NCBI GenBank assembly: GCA_020650975.1
Contig: JAIPMN010006346.1
Location: 1 to 55,619, forward strand
Length of the DNA: 55,619 bases
Origin: Apostichopus californicus
Lineage: Eukaryota; Echinodermata; Holothuroidea; Aspidochirotida; Stichopodidae
Direction of reading: 5' to 3'
Shown: piece after piece, positions 1-10,500 of the stretch
Layout of the letters: every line of letters begins with the position of its first letter
How positions within the stretch are numbered: position 1 is the stretch's first letter
Notes under the pieces: generated by a model
What the model was told of the DNA's origin: nothing
Databases searched by the model: none
The model's input: only the letters and a program-made list of their open reading frames with translations
Made by a program: the position numbers and the translations under genes

Positions 1-1369
1 TTCATGTATTCAATGCTGTATATGTTTTCTGCTTTCTCAGGGCAATGTACTTCTTCCTGGTGGTTTTCCTCTTGATGAAGACTGCTAACACCAGTGGTTT
101 ATTTCATGTTTTCAATGCTGTATATGTTTTTCTGTTTTCTCTGGGCAATGTACTTCTTCCTGTTGGTTTTCTGCTTTCTCAGGGCAATGTTTATCTTCCT
201 GGTGGTTTTCTGCTTTCTCAGGGCAATGTTAAACTTCCTGGTGGTTTTCCTATTGATGAAGACTGCTATCACCAGTGTTTTATTTCATGTATTCAATGCT
301 GTATATGTTTTCTGCTTTCTCAGGGCAATGTACTTCTTCCTGGTGGTTTTCCTCTTGATGAAGACTGCTAACACCAGTGGTTTATTTCATGTATTCAATG
401 ATATTTTATGTTTTTCTGCTTTCTGAGGGCAATGTACTTCTTCCTGGTGGTTTTCTTCTTGATGATGGTCATGCTGCTTACACCAGTGGTTTATTTCATG
501 TATTCAGTGGTTTATTTCATGTATTTAATGCTGTATATGTTTTTCTGCTTTCTCAGGACAATGTACTTCTTCCTGGTGGTTTTTCTCTTGATGAGGACTG
601 CTAACACCAGTGGTTTATTTCATGTATTCAATGATATTTTATGTTTTTCTGCTTTCTGAGGTCAATGTACTTCTTCCTGGTGGTTTTCTGCTTTCTCTGG
701 GCAATGTTTATCTTCCTGGTGGTTTTCCTCTTGATCGACTGCTAACACCAGTGGTTTATTTCATGTATTTAATGCTGTATATGTTTTTCTGCTTTCTCAG
801 GGCAATGTACTTCTTCCCGATGGTTTTTCTCTTGATGAAGACTGCTAACACCAGTGGTTTATTTCATGTATTCAATGATATTTTATGTTTTTCTGCTTTC
901 TGAGGGCAATGTACTTCTTCCTGGTGGTTTTCCTCTTGATGATGGTCATGCTGCTTACACCAGTGGTTTATTTCATGTATTCAGTGGTTTATTTCATGTA
1001 TTTAATGCTGTATATGTTTTTCTGCTTTCTCAGGACAATGTACTTCTTCCTGGTGGTTTTTCTTTTGATGAAGACTGCTAACACCAGTGGTTTATTTCAT
1101 GTATTCAATGCTGTATATGTTTTTCTGCTTTCTCAGGACAATGTACTTCGTCCTGGTGGTTTTTCTCTTGATGAGGACTGCTAACACCAGTGGTTTATTT
1201 CATGTATTCAATGATATTTTATGTTTTTCTGCTTTCTGAGGGCAATGTACTTCTTCCTGGTGGTTTTCCTCTTGATGATGGTCATGCTGCTTACACCAGT
1301 GGTTTATTACATGTATTCAGTGGTTTATTTCATGTATTTAATGCTGTATATGTTTTTCTGCTTTCTCAG
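1..1369 (+). repeat. Degenerate tandem array of splice-acceptor/exon-start units
   Basis: About 15 imperfect copies of a unit of roughly 40-130 bp. Each copy contains a pyrimidine-rich stretch ending TTTCTCAG (or TTTCTGAG, TTTCTCTG), then GGCAATGTACTTCTTCC, then TGGTGGTTTTCCTCTTGATG. Further shared text includes CACCAGTGGTTTATTTCATG. The last copy runs directly into the first visible exon of the CNT-like gene at 1370, so the units look like copies of the intron end plus the exon start. About 13 of the copies before the real exon keep an AG at the acceptor position. All frames carry hydrophobic peptides (for example MYFFLVVFLL), which follows from the repeat. I do not call them separate genes. 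The array may begin before the window. Confidence 0.85.
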
Positions 1370-1526
1370 GACAATGTACTTCTTCCTGGTGGTTTTTCTC
1401 TTGGTAATGATCGCTGCCACTGGTGTTTTCCATTCCTGGATCAGAGAACCACGGCGAATGGTATCTGTGCTTGGTATGATTGTTATGTTATCCACCAGCT
1501 TACTTTGTTCTAGGCATCCTACAAAG
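1370..1526 (+). CDS. CNT-like gene, first visible exon
   Basis: The exon is preceded by TTTCTCAG and followed by GTAAGT. It encodes a membrane segment (MYFFLVVFLLVMIAATGVF), then a charged loop (HSWIREPRRM), a second membrane segment and SRHPTK. It starts with one base that completes a split codon and ends in phase 0. The reading frame stays open upstream to about 1221, so the AG at 1239-1240 is a second in-frame acceptor that would add 129 bp (43 codons). Confidence 0.8.
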
Positions 1527-4500
1527 GTAAGTCAACAGTCAATGAATGTCCTACACAACTTAGGAGGGGTTTGTTTTTGTTGGGGGGGGGGGGGGCTGGG
1601 ATGATGATGGTCTCAAGTGCCTTGGTTTTCTTTATGATAGAACAAATGTTTTCAATACAAGCCAGACATATAATTTCTGTTTGCTTGATTCGCATCCCTC
1701 CCAGATTCGTTGGCGTACTGTCTTCTGGGGAGTCTACTTGCAGATCTTCTTCGGGGTTCTGATCCTTCGAACAAGAGTAGGATTTGAATTCTTCCAGTGG
1801 ATAGGCAGAGAAGTTGAGGTGTTCTTAAACTATACAACAGTGGGTGCCACTTTTGTCTTTGGTCCTCAAGATTTAGCACTTAGGTCTTTTCTCTTTGAGG
1901 TAAGGCCATTTTTACTAATAAACAATAATGAAAACATTTTCCCCAAAATATCATATTCTTTTAATAGTTTGTCTGGATTTTTCATCTAAGGATAGGAGAA
2001 GAGCTGACGATGAGTGTTCTCGTGAAAGATTCATCTAGAACGTACGACATCTGGTTTTCATTTAAAGTACAGAAAGGAGACATTTGCTGAGAAGTGTATC
2101 ACATACCACGACTCTGCCCATCTGAAGGAAAAGGACAACCCAACTAACCTCACTATCAGCAATGTGATGCATATGTTTATTTAAGAATAGCTCCCCAGCA
2201 CAGCAAAGAATAATTTAGTTCTGTGTGAGAGATACTATGTTGGAGAGTTTTTAATACTTCACATGCAAGACTAGAAGACTTGAACAAGTCTAGAAATGAC
2301 ACCATAGAGCCACTGGTGCTTTAACTTTAATGTGTTTCCCTATTCATCACATCATCTAATTTCTTTAATAAGAGTGTTGGCATTTGTACATTTTGTTGCT
2401 GCAGTCCATATTTTATCTTATCTTAAAAAAAAGCGAAAATGATAAAAAGAAAATGAAACTAGGCTTTTACCTTTGGTGGAAATATGACATTACACATTGC
2501 CAAAATTCTAGTCCTTGATGAAGAAGAGGAGGAGGAGGAGGAGGAGGAGGAGGAGGAGGAGGAGGAGGAGGAGGAAGACTGTGTTTGGCTGTCTGAGAGA
2601 ATTGTGCATCACAACTATATCATAGGGAAAAGATGATATTTTGATTTGCCTCTCCTTTAATTTGCATACCTCAGCCAACTGGAGTTTGGTCCTAACAAAT
2701 TGCGCACCCACCAAACACTAGCAACAAACGAGACGAGTTCAAAAGTGTTTTGAGATGATCCTAGAATGTTATGCAGTGTTTCATCATCATCATCATCATC
2801 ATCTTTGCTTTGACTCCTTTGATCTTATTTTTGTACTTTTAATACAGATTTTACCGGTCATCATCTTCACCAGCGCCATGTTTGCTCTCTTCTATCACCT
2901 TGGACTGATGCAGATTGTCATCTCTGCTTTTGCATTCATCATGCACCACACCATGGGCGTGTCCGGTGCAGAGTCATTTGGAGCTGCATCAAATGTCTTT
3001 GTTGGTTGTGTGAGTCAACTTAGTTTTTGTTTAATTATGGAGAGAGAAAAATGTATGTATATAATTTATTCTTTTATATTTAAAATAGAATATATTGAGT
3101 GAAATTGTTAATATATCATCTTCTTTTCAACTGTATGTTCCAATGATGAGCACTTTTTAACGTACCTTATCAAGCTTTCCTGTCACTTTCTTTTGAAAGG
3201 CCAAAATATTGAACAGGGTCGAGGGGGGGGGGGGGGGGTCCCTCTTCTCAATTCATAAAGAGAAAAATACCAAATCCACAGATGACACCACTCATCAACA
3301 ATGCACTGCATTTATTTTGAATATATCCAGGATGTCTGGTTTTTGGTGAGGTTTTGACCTGGAAATCTAGTAATCATTGGGCAGTTACTCTAACCACTAC
3401 ACCACACCTTCACTTGACAAATGGGTTTAATCACATCTCAATCCCTTTGGTTGGTTAATCTGTCTATTGCCTGTTAAAGCTGCACAAAATCTATTTCCAA
3501 ACCAATAATAATAAGAAAAAAAAGAAAAAGAAAATTACTTGTAGTGTGAGATTCTCAACGAAATTAATTTTGAAATGAGAAAGCAATTTTGAGCAAGTCA
3601 AAGTTGGTGAGCTGTTGTGATGACCTTTGACCTTATATAATTATATAATTAAATAATTCTCCATTCATTACTTGTTACAGAGTACTGCTCCCTTGGCCAT
3701 TAAGCCTTACCTGAATGACTTTACCACATCTGAAATGCACTCATTAATGGTTGGAGGCTTAGCAACCATAGCTGGTAGTGTGTTAGCGATCTACATCAAG
3801 TTTGGTGTCAGTGCAGCTCATCTGCTGTCTGCGTCCATCATGTCTGCACCGGCCTCTCTCGTGGTAGCCAAGATGTTTATTCCAGAGGTAGACAAACCTA
3901 AGACAGCAAATCATGCGGTCATGTCTGACTGCGGAAAGTGAGTCATTCTAGAGATTCCTTTAGTTGACTAGAGTTTATTCCACAGGGTAGATGGAAAACA
4001 CAAAACAATAAATAAATAAATAATAAAACAAAAAGCCCAGCAAACCATGCTATGGCATCAAACTGCAGACAATGAGTCATTCTATAGGTTGGATAGGTTG
4101 ACTAGAGTTTATTCCACAGGTAGATGGGAAAAAAACATTAAATATATAAATAAATAATAAAAAAAAACCCCAGCAAACCATGCTATGGCGTCAAACTGCA
4201 GACAATGAGTCATTCTATAGGTTGGATGAGTTGACTAGAGTTATTCTACAGGTGGTACCCTAGATGTCACTAGACAGGAGGTCGACATGTCATCCACTTG
4301 ATGAGAACTAGACTAGACATCACCTGAAACAGCAAACCATTCTATGGTGTGAGACTAGAGTTAATTCTGTTAGCTCCTATACACAGTTAAAGGGAGCGTC
4401 TCATACCTCAGCAGATGTAGCATATTTCATTTACTGATGTCATGCTGACTATAAACTAATCAGACGTCAAATTGTCATCCACTAGACATGAACTAGACTA

Positions 4501-7044
4501 GACATTACCTGAAACAGCAAACCATTTTATGGTGTGATACGAGAGTTATTTCTGTTAGCTCCTCTACACAGTTAAAGGGAGCGTCTCATGCCTCAGTACA
4601 TTGACTGATGTCATGCTAACTATGAACTCGTCAGCCGACCAGTAGTGGACCTAATTGTGTATTTCACAGTCTCTTCCTTGTTTATAAAAACCTACTATTG
4701 ATAACTGTACCTTTTCTCTCTTATACTCTGTTAAAACTTAATGTTTAGGTTCACAACCCTACACAAATGTTATATGTTTTGTAACCTAAGGCCCATTTTC
4801 TAACTGAAATATGGCTGTTTGCAAGTAAAATTCATTACTGTCATAATAATTCTACCATCATCAACCCCAACCACCCACACCACCTCCCTTCCTCTTCTTC
4901 CCCCTTGATTTTTCCTCCCTTTTATTCTATTCTTGGTCACCAGAAAGTCAAAGAACTGTTTTGAAGCTCTTTATAATGGTGCTATCGATGGATTAAAGAT
5001 CTGTGGTTACATCATCGCTAATATTCTGACTATTCTCTGTGTCCTTGCATTGATCAACAACATTCTCCAGTGGCTCGGTGAACTAGCAGACATCGAAGGC
5101 CTTAGCTTTCAGGTCAGTTTTCAAGGTATCTTTGACAAAAAACATTGCATCAAGACAAAAGTCTTAAAATTTAATGTGAGTTTTATCTCGAAAATTTAAC
5201 AAAAGTTTGGTTTCAAGAGAACTGCAAAAGTAGTTGAAATGTGGGACCTGGTGTTGAAAGGTCGGTGATTGTCCTTTGACCCTTTATTCAAAATGGTTGA
5301 CTTTATCCTGATGGCTTATTTCCTTTGCAAATGATGCACTTTCTTGTTTTTTGTTCTGTTTGGCTTTAGTTAATCTGCAGGTATCTCCTCTATCCCTTGG
5401 CTTGGATTTTGGGTACCGATCCTGAAGACTGTATGGAAGTTGCGGAACTCATTGGTATCAAGACTTTCCTGAATGAGTATATTGCCTATGAAACTCTGTC
5501 TACTTATATTAGAGAGAATACAATAACGGTAATCAGTTTTATCTTTCAAAGTATCATTTTTTTACAGCCAGGACTAAAGGTTAGATCTAGCAAGTCGATT
5601 TATGAAGTTGAAAATCGGTCGACTTGACATTGAAAATAAGTAAGCTGCTTTGTAGATCTGTTTCGAGACGGTCCGGTGTACAATGAAATATGCAGATGCG
5701 TTGCCCTGAAGTCTTTTTTTTGCATTTTATTTACTTCTGTTTGCGATATTAATTGTGAGAGAGTAAAGATTGTAACATAAGGAAGAAGTTGTTCATCTTT
5801 AGATATCATTAGTTAATTGATTTTTTTATATGTCTCATATTCCTAAATGCTAGTTTTACATTTTTATTACATTAAGTGATGGGAGAGTGTACAAAATTAT
5901 GGTCCATTCATCATACCAACATTCCCAAACCTACCTTGGAATGGATTGTAAATAGGAAACACAAAAACACTTTTACTTTCATTTTTGATTTTTTTTTTTT
6001 GCCCCCCTTTCAGACTCGCTCACAAATCATTGTGACCTATGCCATCTGTGGTTTTTCTCATGTTGGTAGCATCGGTGTTCTCTTGGGTGGCCTTGCACCT
6101 CTGGTGCCAGACAGGATTTCAGAAATCAGTTCTCTTTGCGTGAGGGCGCTCGTTTCTGCCTGCATAGCTTGTTTCATGACAGCTTGTGTTGCGGGTTAGT
6201 TTACTTTCCTGCCATTTTGGTTCAACTTGAAACAAGTATTACCCGTAGAAAATAAAGTAGTTGTTACTGAGTCCAGAACATGTGAGGATAAAGCTATCAA
6301 AATATTGCTTAATATCAATGTATTGTAAGTTCTGTGAAAGATTTCATTAGTTAAGTGAGCAATATTGTCATCAATTTGTTAAACTAAAATGGTAAGTTAT
6401 GTTGAATTCATTCATTTTGGTTTAAATTTTTTTTTTTTTTGGGCTTGTGTTTATCGTTACTTTTGTCACAATTTGTGCTTAACGATCAGCATTCGGAATA
6501 ATTACTGAAAATGAGACACTGAGGCAACAATAAAAAGCAATTAAAGTATTGAAGTTACTAAGAAGAATTATTAGTAAGAAAGCTCTACATTGGCTTGATT
6601 TATCTTGAGACTGTGATGAAAGAAATTTAAATGGACAATATGCAAATATGAACCAGAAGGGAAGTTAATAATGCTATTATAAAGCCAACCAGCTACAAAC
6701 AGGTTAGTTAATTTCAACCTTACCTTAGTTGCTTTATATCTTAGGTTGGCATTTGTCACAGTTTCATCATGTTTTAACAAACTCAGGTCCTAATTTAATC
6801 ATTTAAAAATACGGTAAAAAAATATTCAAACACTCAACGAAACAACAGTAACATGGCCAAATTTATTGTTAACCTTATTGTGGAACCTGTTTTTGGCTTT
6901 GGTAAAGACTCATTTCCTGATTTCACTTTTAATGCAGATACTGAAATGTGTGATATTTTACTTTCTCCAGGATTCCTGTATGATGAGGGACAGAGGTTTC
7001 ATGGAGGAAACCCAGAAGACTTTACAACAGCGCCACCTTTTTAA
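1370..7044 (+). CDS. SLC28/CNT-type concentrative nucleoside transporter-like gene, 3' part (8 exons)
   Basis: Visible exons: 1370-1526, 1705-1899, 2848-3009, 3681-3937, 4944-5112, 5370-5528, 6014-6194, 6971-7044. All have AG/GT borders and the phases agree throughout, giving 450 residues and a TAA stop; the N-terminus lies before the window. Family members are plasma-membrane cation-coupled nucleoside importers. Recognisable CNT blocks, in order, are WRTVFWGVYLQ, NYTTVGATFVFG, FYHLGLMQIV, TIAGSVLAIYIKFGV, SIMSAPASLVVAKMF, GIKTFLNEYIAYE, YAICGFSHVGSIGV and CFMTACVAG. Many membrane segments are evident. The hairpin-1 motif, normally GQTE(S/A)P, reads GCSTAP, and the CGFAN motif reads CGFSH, so residues known to contact the nucleoside are replaced. 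The fold is certain; nucleoside transport as the function is doubtful. Vertebrate SLC28A3 is the closest remembered relative. The C-terminal tail after the last membrane segment is short, about 23 residues. Confidence 0.9.
1705..1899 (+). CDS. CNT-like gene exon
   Basis: Acceptor TCCCTCCCAG, donor GTAAGG, phase 0 to 0, 65 codons. It contains the CNT block from IRWRTVFWGVYLQ to VGATFVFGPQ, the stretch leading into the core transport domain. Vertebrate CNTs have the matching WRPVIWGLGLQ and YTDAGASFVFG. Confidence 0.92.
2520..2574. repeat. (GAG)n microsatellite in a CNT intron
   Basis: A nearly pure run of about 18 GAG/AGG triplets. Read on the minus strand it gives a poly-Leu ORF, which is an artefact of the repeat. 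Confidence 0.95.
2781..2802. repeat. (TCA)n microsatellite just before a CNT exon
   Basis: Seven TCA triplets lie about 45 bp upstream of the exon at 2848. They give a poly-His reading frame that is intronic. Confidence 0.9.
2848..3009 (+). CDS. CNT-like gene exon carrying the first half of hairpin 1
   Basis: Acceptor TTTTAATACAG, donor GTGAGT, phase 0 to 0, 54 codons. It contains FTSAMFALFYHLGLMQ and ends AASNVFVGC. In known CNTs this exon ends with the codon for the substrate-binding Gln of GQTE; here that codon is TGT (Cys). Confidence 0.92.
3328..3410 (-). mobile_element. tRNA-like SINE head or tRNA pseudogene
   Basis: Read on the minus strand from about 3408, the sequence starts GTGTGGTGTAGTGGTTAGAG, a good tRNA 5' end with an A box (TAGTGGTTAGAG). 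About 30 bases further on is GGTCAAAACCTC, a degenerate B box. The anticodon arm and acceptor pairing are poor, so this is a tRNA-derived SINE or relic in an intron, not a working tRNA gene. Confidence 0.5.
3681..3937 (+). CDS. CNT-like gene exon, rest of hairpin 1 and following helices
   Basis: Acceptor TTGTTACAG, donor GTGAGT, phase 0 to 2. It starts STAPLAIKPYL, where the family has TESPLLVRPYL, so the conserved Glu is Thr. It continues with TIAGSVLAIYIKFGV and SASIMSAPASLVVAKMF, and ends in the cytoplasmic stretch PEVDKPKTAN. Confidence 0.92.
3906..4245. repeat. Three tandem copies of an exon end plus donor region
   Basis: The end of the exon at 3681-3937 plus the intron start (AGCAAATCATGC ... 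AAAGTGAGTCATTCTAG ... GACTAGAGTTTATTCCACAG) recurs at about 4034 and 4173 as AGCAAACCATGCTATGGC ... GACAATGAGTCATTCTATAG. The copies keep GAGTCATTCTA, but the donor GTGAGT has become ATGAGT, so they are dead donors. The unit is about 130-140 bp. Confidence 0.8.
4325..4640. repeat. Tandem duplication of about 175 bp in a CNT intron
   Basis: The text AACAGCAAACCATTCTATGG ... GTTAGCTCCTATACACAG ... AAAGGGAGCGTCTCATACC appears near 4325 and again near 4505 with small changes. The first words resemble the exon-end copies just upstream, so the whole stretch of 3.9-4.64 kb seems to have grown by repeated local duplication. Confidence 0.75.
4944..5112 (+). CDS. CNT-like gene exon
   Basis: Acceptor TTGGTCACCAG, donor GTCAGT, phase 2 to 0. 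It encodes NCFEALYNGAIDGLKI, then a membrane segment (ANILTILCVLALINNIL) and LSFQ. This matches the family pattern of an amphipathic start (EAATQGA) followed by a helix ending LSF(E/Q). Confidence 0.9.
5370..5528 (+). CDS. CNT-like gene exon with the NEYIAY motif
   Basis: Acceptor TTTGGCTTTAG, donor GTAATC, phase 0 to 0, 53 codons. It contains ICRYLLYPLAWILG and GIKTFLNEYIAYE. The latter is the CNT signature (G/A)xKxxxNEFVA(Y/M/F), and the conserved Glu of NE is retained. Confidence 0.92.
6014..6194 (+). CDS. CNT-like gene exon with the CGFSHVGS motif
   Basis: Acceptor CCCCCCTTTCAG, donor GTTAGT, phase 0 to 1. It encodes SQIIVTYAICGFSHVGSIGV, LLGGLAPLVPDR and ALVSACIACFMTACVAG. The family has CGFAN(I/L)GS; here Asn is His. 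The downstream Ser is kept. Confidence 0.92.
6971..7044 (+). CDS. CNT-like gene, last coding exon
   Basis: Acceptor CTTTCTCCAG; phase 1 in. Its two first bases complete the Gly codon of VAG. It encodes FLYDEGQRF and a short polar tail ending TTAPPF, then TAA at 7042-7044. The continuation from CMTACVAG to GFLY matches the CNT end of the last core helix. Confidence 0.85.
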
Positions 7045-7284
7045 GCAAGGATGTCTGGCTCCGATTCCTTTATAGCATGATTTCAACAAGTTTCAAGTTC
7101 TAGTCTTCATAACATGAAGCCAAATTGAAACTAAGATCCTTGAAATATTATTTAAAGTAATAACACATTCAAGACTAGAAATACTGTTGTCATTTGTTTC
7201 AGCAAAGGGAGTTGGGAAGGTGGGGGTGGGTGATGGAGGAGGGCATATAATGATGAATATGAGGTCATAAAGGAGTGCACAAAC
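7045..7284 (+). other. Presumed start of the 3' UTR of the CNT-like gene
   Basis: Non-coding sequence after the stop at 7044. I see no AATAAA here; the nearest (7352-7357) lies inside the following MITE, so the true transcript end is unknown. Confidence 0.4.
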
Positions 7285-7509
7285 CAGGGTTTCTCAATTT
7301 AACTTTCTACAAGGTCCAGCAAAATATTGGTTGGAACAAGGGGCCAGACAGAATAAAATTCTCACTATACCTAGATGAGCCTTTGGCCTTAAGGGGGTCT
7401 GCATACCCAAATTAGTGCAAGATTGTGGACAGATTTCATTTTTCAAAGCCTGGATCGAAACCCTTCACAGGCAGAATGGGAGCCGCAGGTCACTTATTGA
7501 GATACCCTG
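7285..7509. mobile_element. 225-bp hAT-type MITE
   Basis: The left end is CAGGGTTTCTCAAT and the right end, read inverted, is CAGGGTATCTCAAT. The flanking octamers are GCACAAAC (7277-7284) and GCATAAAC (7510-7517), which match at 7 of 8 bases and fit an 8-bp target duplication. The CAGGG termini plus the 8-bp duplication are hAT hallmarks. There is no coding capacity. It lies just downstream of the CNT-like gene. Confidence 0.75.
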
Positions 7510-7517
7510 GCATAAAC

Positions 7518-10500
7518 TTTTGTAAGGTGTCCTTTTCTCTGCCTATCAAATAAGCAAATATGTTGGTAAACCCACAGTATTGGGAAATACTTATTGGTTT
7601 ATTGAAAACCCTGACACACTCTTGAACGTATTTTACTATTTGAATGAAATCGTAGTTCCTTCAAGATGGTTTAATTACTTAAAACTGAGAACCAAATTTG
7701 GCAAATTGGGGGGAAGAAAGCCAGTATTTCAAGAAGTTACTTTTATATACAGTCAAAATATAATTAAAAGTATTCAAGAAAATTAAAAAGGTCTATCTTG
7801 TTTATAAGTAAGTTCATATTCCAAAATTGAGAACGAACAAATTTCAAGTTGTTAAAATGTAAATATTTGAAGATGTTTGTGTCCTACCTCTGTTTGGAAC
7901 CTCATGTAGATTAGAACAATTTTTATTGACTGCCTTTTTTACTTTCTCTATGCAATTTTGTCTACAAATTTATACTTTTTAATTTAGTTATTGAAGTTTA
8001 TAATAACTGGTGAGCTGGCATCAAATTGCTTCTAGCTAGGTGTGTTAGCAAATTGCGACTTGCATTGTGGAATATTTGTAAGTACATTAAACAAGTGCCT
8101 GGAGTTATAAGCAAGTGTGTCAAATATTCTGAAACTTACTGCTTTGATCTGGTTCAACCAAAGCTGTCTAGACTGAGACTGTATTCATGGTTTCCCCATG
8201 TTCTGGAAAATGAGAAAAAGTAGAGAACATGAAAAAATTACTTTCTGGGGATTTGAAAGCCCTTGAATGTTGAAGTTTAGTCTTAAAAGTCCTTTAAACA
8301 CTTCTTATTTTTAACTTACACAAAGTTGCTTTTTAGGAAATGAAAAATGTTTTCCAGAGCAATTCATTTTGGATGTGCTTTGCAATTTTCTAAAAAAAAT
8401 TCAATTAAACCATAGGTATTAGCTTACAATTTTGAAAGAGCAAGCACTGTTAGGCCTTCTAGAAATGCCCTAAAAATTACATCCTCGTTAGTGCGTGGTC
8501 TTTATAGTAAACCATAAAGCGTATTTGGTCTTGAAAAAGATTGGGTATATTTACATGAAATTTCTTGCATTTATTTTGTGGTACATGTGACTTAATCTGA
8601 CATCAAATTTCAACCCTAATGCTGGTATTGGCTATTGTTACTCCCCCCTCCTCTCTCCTCCCACCCAAACAAAATCAGGACAAATTATCTAATCAGATAT
8701 GAAGATGATTTCTTGATTGGTTTTTCATCTTCAATTTCTGTGAACCTTCAGGTGGGTGTAAAGTTTTGAAAGAGCATATCCTGCCTGCGACAGAGAAATT
8801 CATCACATAGTAAAAAATCAATAATCATGAATGTTTTTGCTCTTGTTCAAATGCGGCATAATAGAATTTGTATATATGTTGGTGCTTTGCGTGTGTTGTT
8901 TGTTCCAGAAACTAAATGTTTCTTTTTCAACTATTTAAAACAATTTTTTTATTTTGGTTTGTGATTCATTTTAAATCAAAATTTTGTTATCCCTTCTTCT
9001 GTTTTATCTCTTAGTTTCTCTGTAAGAAATTTATAATCATCAAACAAAACAATTTTTTAGCTGTTCTATCCAAAATGCTTAGTAGTTTTTTGAGTCACAT
9101 GAAAGGAATCATCACATCAGTCAGTGAAGATCTTATATAAATGGTTTTATTTTTCGTGGTTTGCACTTTTTATATATTGTCTCATATTTCACTGTTTTTA
9201 TATGGACTATGCAACATCATCAAATTATTAACATTAGTATGACAGTTGTAATCAACATTTGTTATTCTTGATCACATCTGCTGAGTGTATATTATCTTTG
9301 TTTACATCTTTTATGTGCTTCAGTGTGTATGGATCTTTTGCTGATGGTATTTGGTCATTGCTAATGGTTCAAAGTGTTGAGAAATATTTGCAGAATATCT
9401 CCCTATATTAATGAATGAGCTGATGTGCAGCCCACCCCCCACCCTCCCTCCAGCTACATCATGGTTAACTGAATGGCTAAAAGTTTGATTACTCATTTGA
9501 AGGCAAAATACATGGATGTGGTCATCTTGGACATGTTGAAAAATAATCAAGTGATAAATTCCATATGTACAGAATAAAGGTTAATCTCATACTTGGTATA
9601 CAGGTTGACCTTAGCGAGTAATAAGTGCCTAATATCTTTAATGGATGTCAAAGGTCACTTGAGTCCAAGGATGATCAAAATCTGGAATGTTAAAAAGAGC
9701 CAACTCGACAAGTGCATCTAATTCTTATACTTGATATGCAGATGCCCCAGTGAAGTCTAGGTTTGCTTTGGTATTGATGAAGGTCAAAAGGTCATTTACG
9801 GTTAACATAAATCAACCTTGTAACCATATAGAAGGCATATCTTATCAAGCCCGGGTAGAGAAAGCTCAAAGTGAACATCAAAGGTAATAGGTTATAGTTA
9901 GAATGTAGATCACCATTATCAGTACTTATTTGTGGGCTATTATTTTTTGGTGCCTGAATATCAAAGGTCATAGGTTAGCAGTGGAAAAGATTTGAAACTT
10001 AGTGGAATATTCTAGGTGGCCATTAATATTTGACTGATGAAAGGGGAACATATTTCACAGCATCCTGGTGCAGTTTGCATCCAGTCCCTTCGCATTTGAA
10101 TTTGATACATTTTGTACCCCAAAGTGAGTGAACTTGCAGCAAACAGGTGTGATGTTAAAGTAGCACATTATCAAAGTTCATTTATGTTTTTCCTTTAAGT
10201 TTACATCTATTTTCCAACTTAAAAAGTGGAATACATGTCAATATGAACACATCTCAATCATTCGTTTATATTTAAACTTCACATCCCCTTAGGTAAAGTT
10301 GGAGCGTTATATACAAGGTCACAACAATAAGAAGTACGTGCAGAAAAGCAAAACGGTTTGCTGTCATTGTTGCTACAATGATATCACGTCTGTTTGCGAC
10401 ACGTTCAGTGTAGAAATGACTTGCAAACCTCACAAGAATGCTTAGAATTGTTTTCCTCTTTCAGCAGCAAAAGAGGGAAAGAAAAACGTTCCCCTTGGAT

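Noticed and set aside
45-1184. Many overlapping hydrophobic ORFs of 75-110 codons
   Set aside because: They are frames through the tandem acceptor array; each ends after one or two units and has no start context or independent likeness to a family.
2508-2714. Poly-Leu ORF on the minus strand
   Set aside because: It comes from the (GAG)n microsatellite.
3328-3410. A functional tRNA gene
   Set aside because: The 5' half is tRNA-like, but the B box is degenerate and the acceptor stem does not pair.
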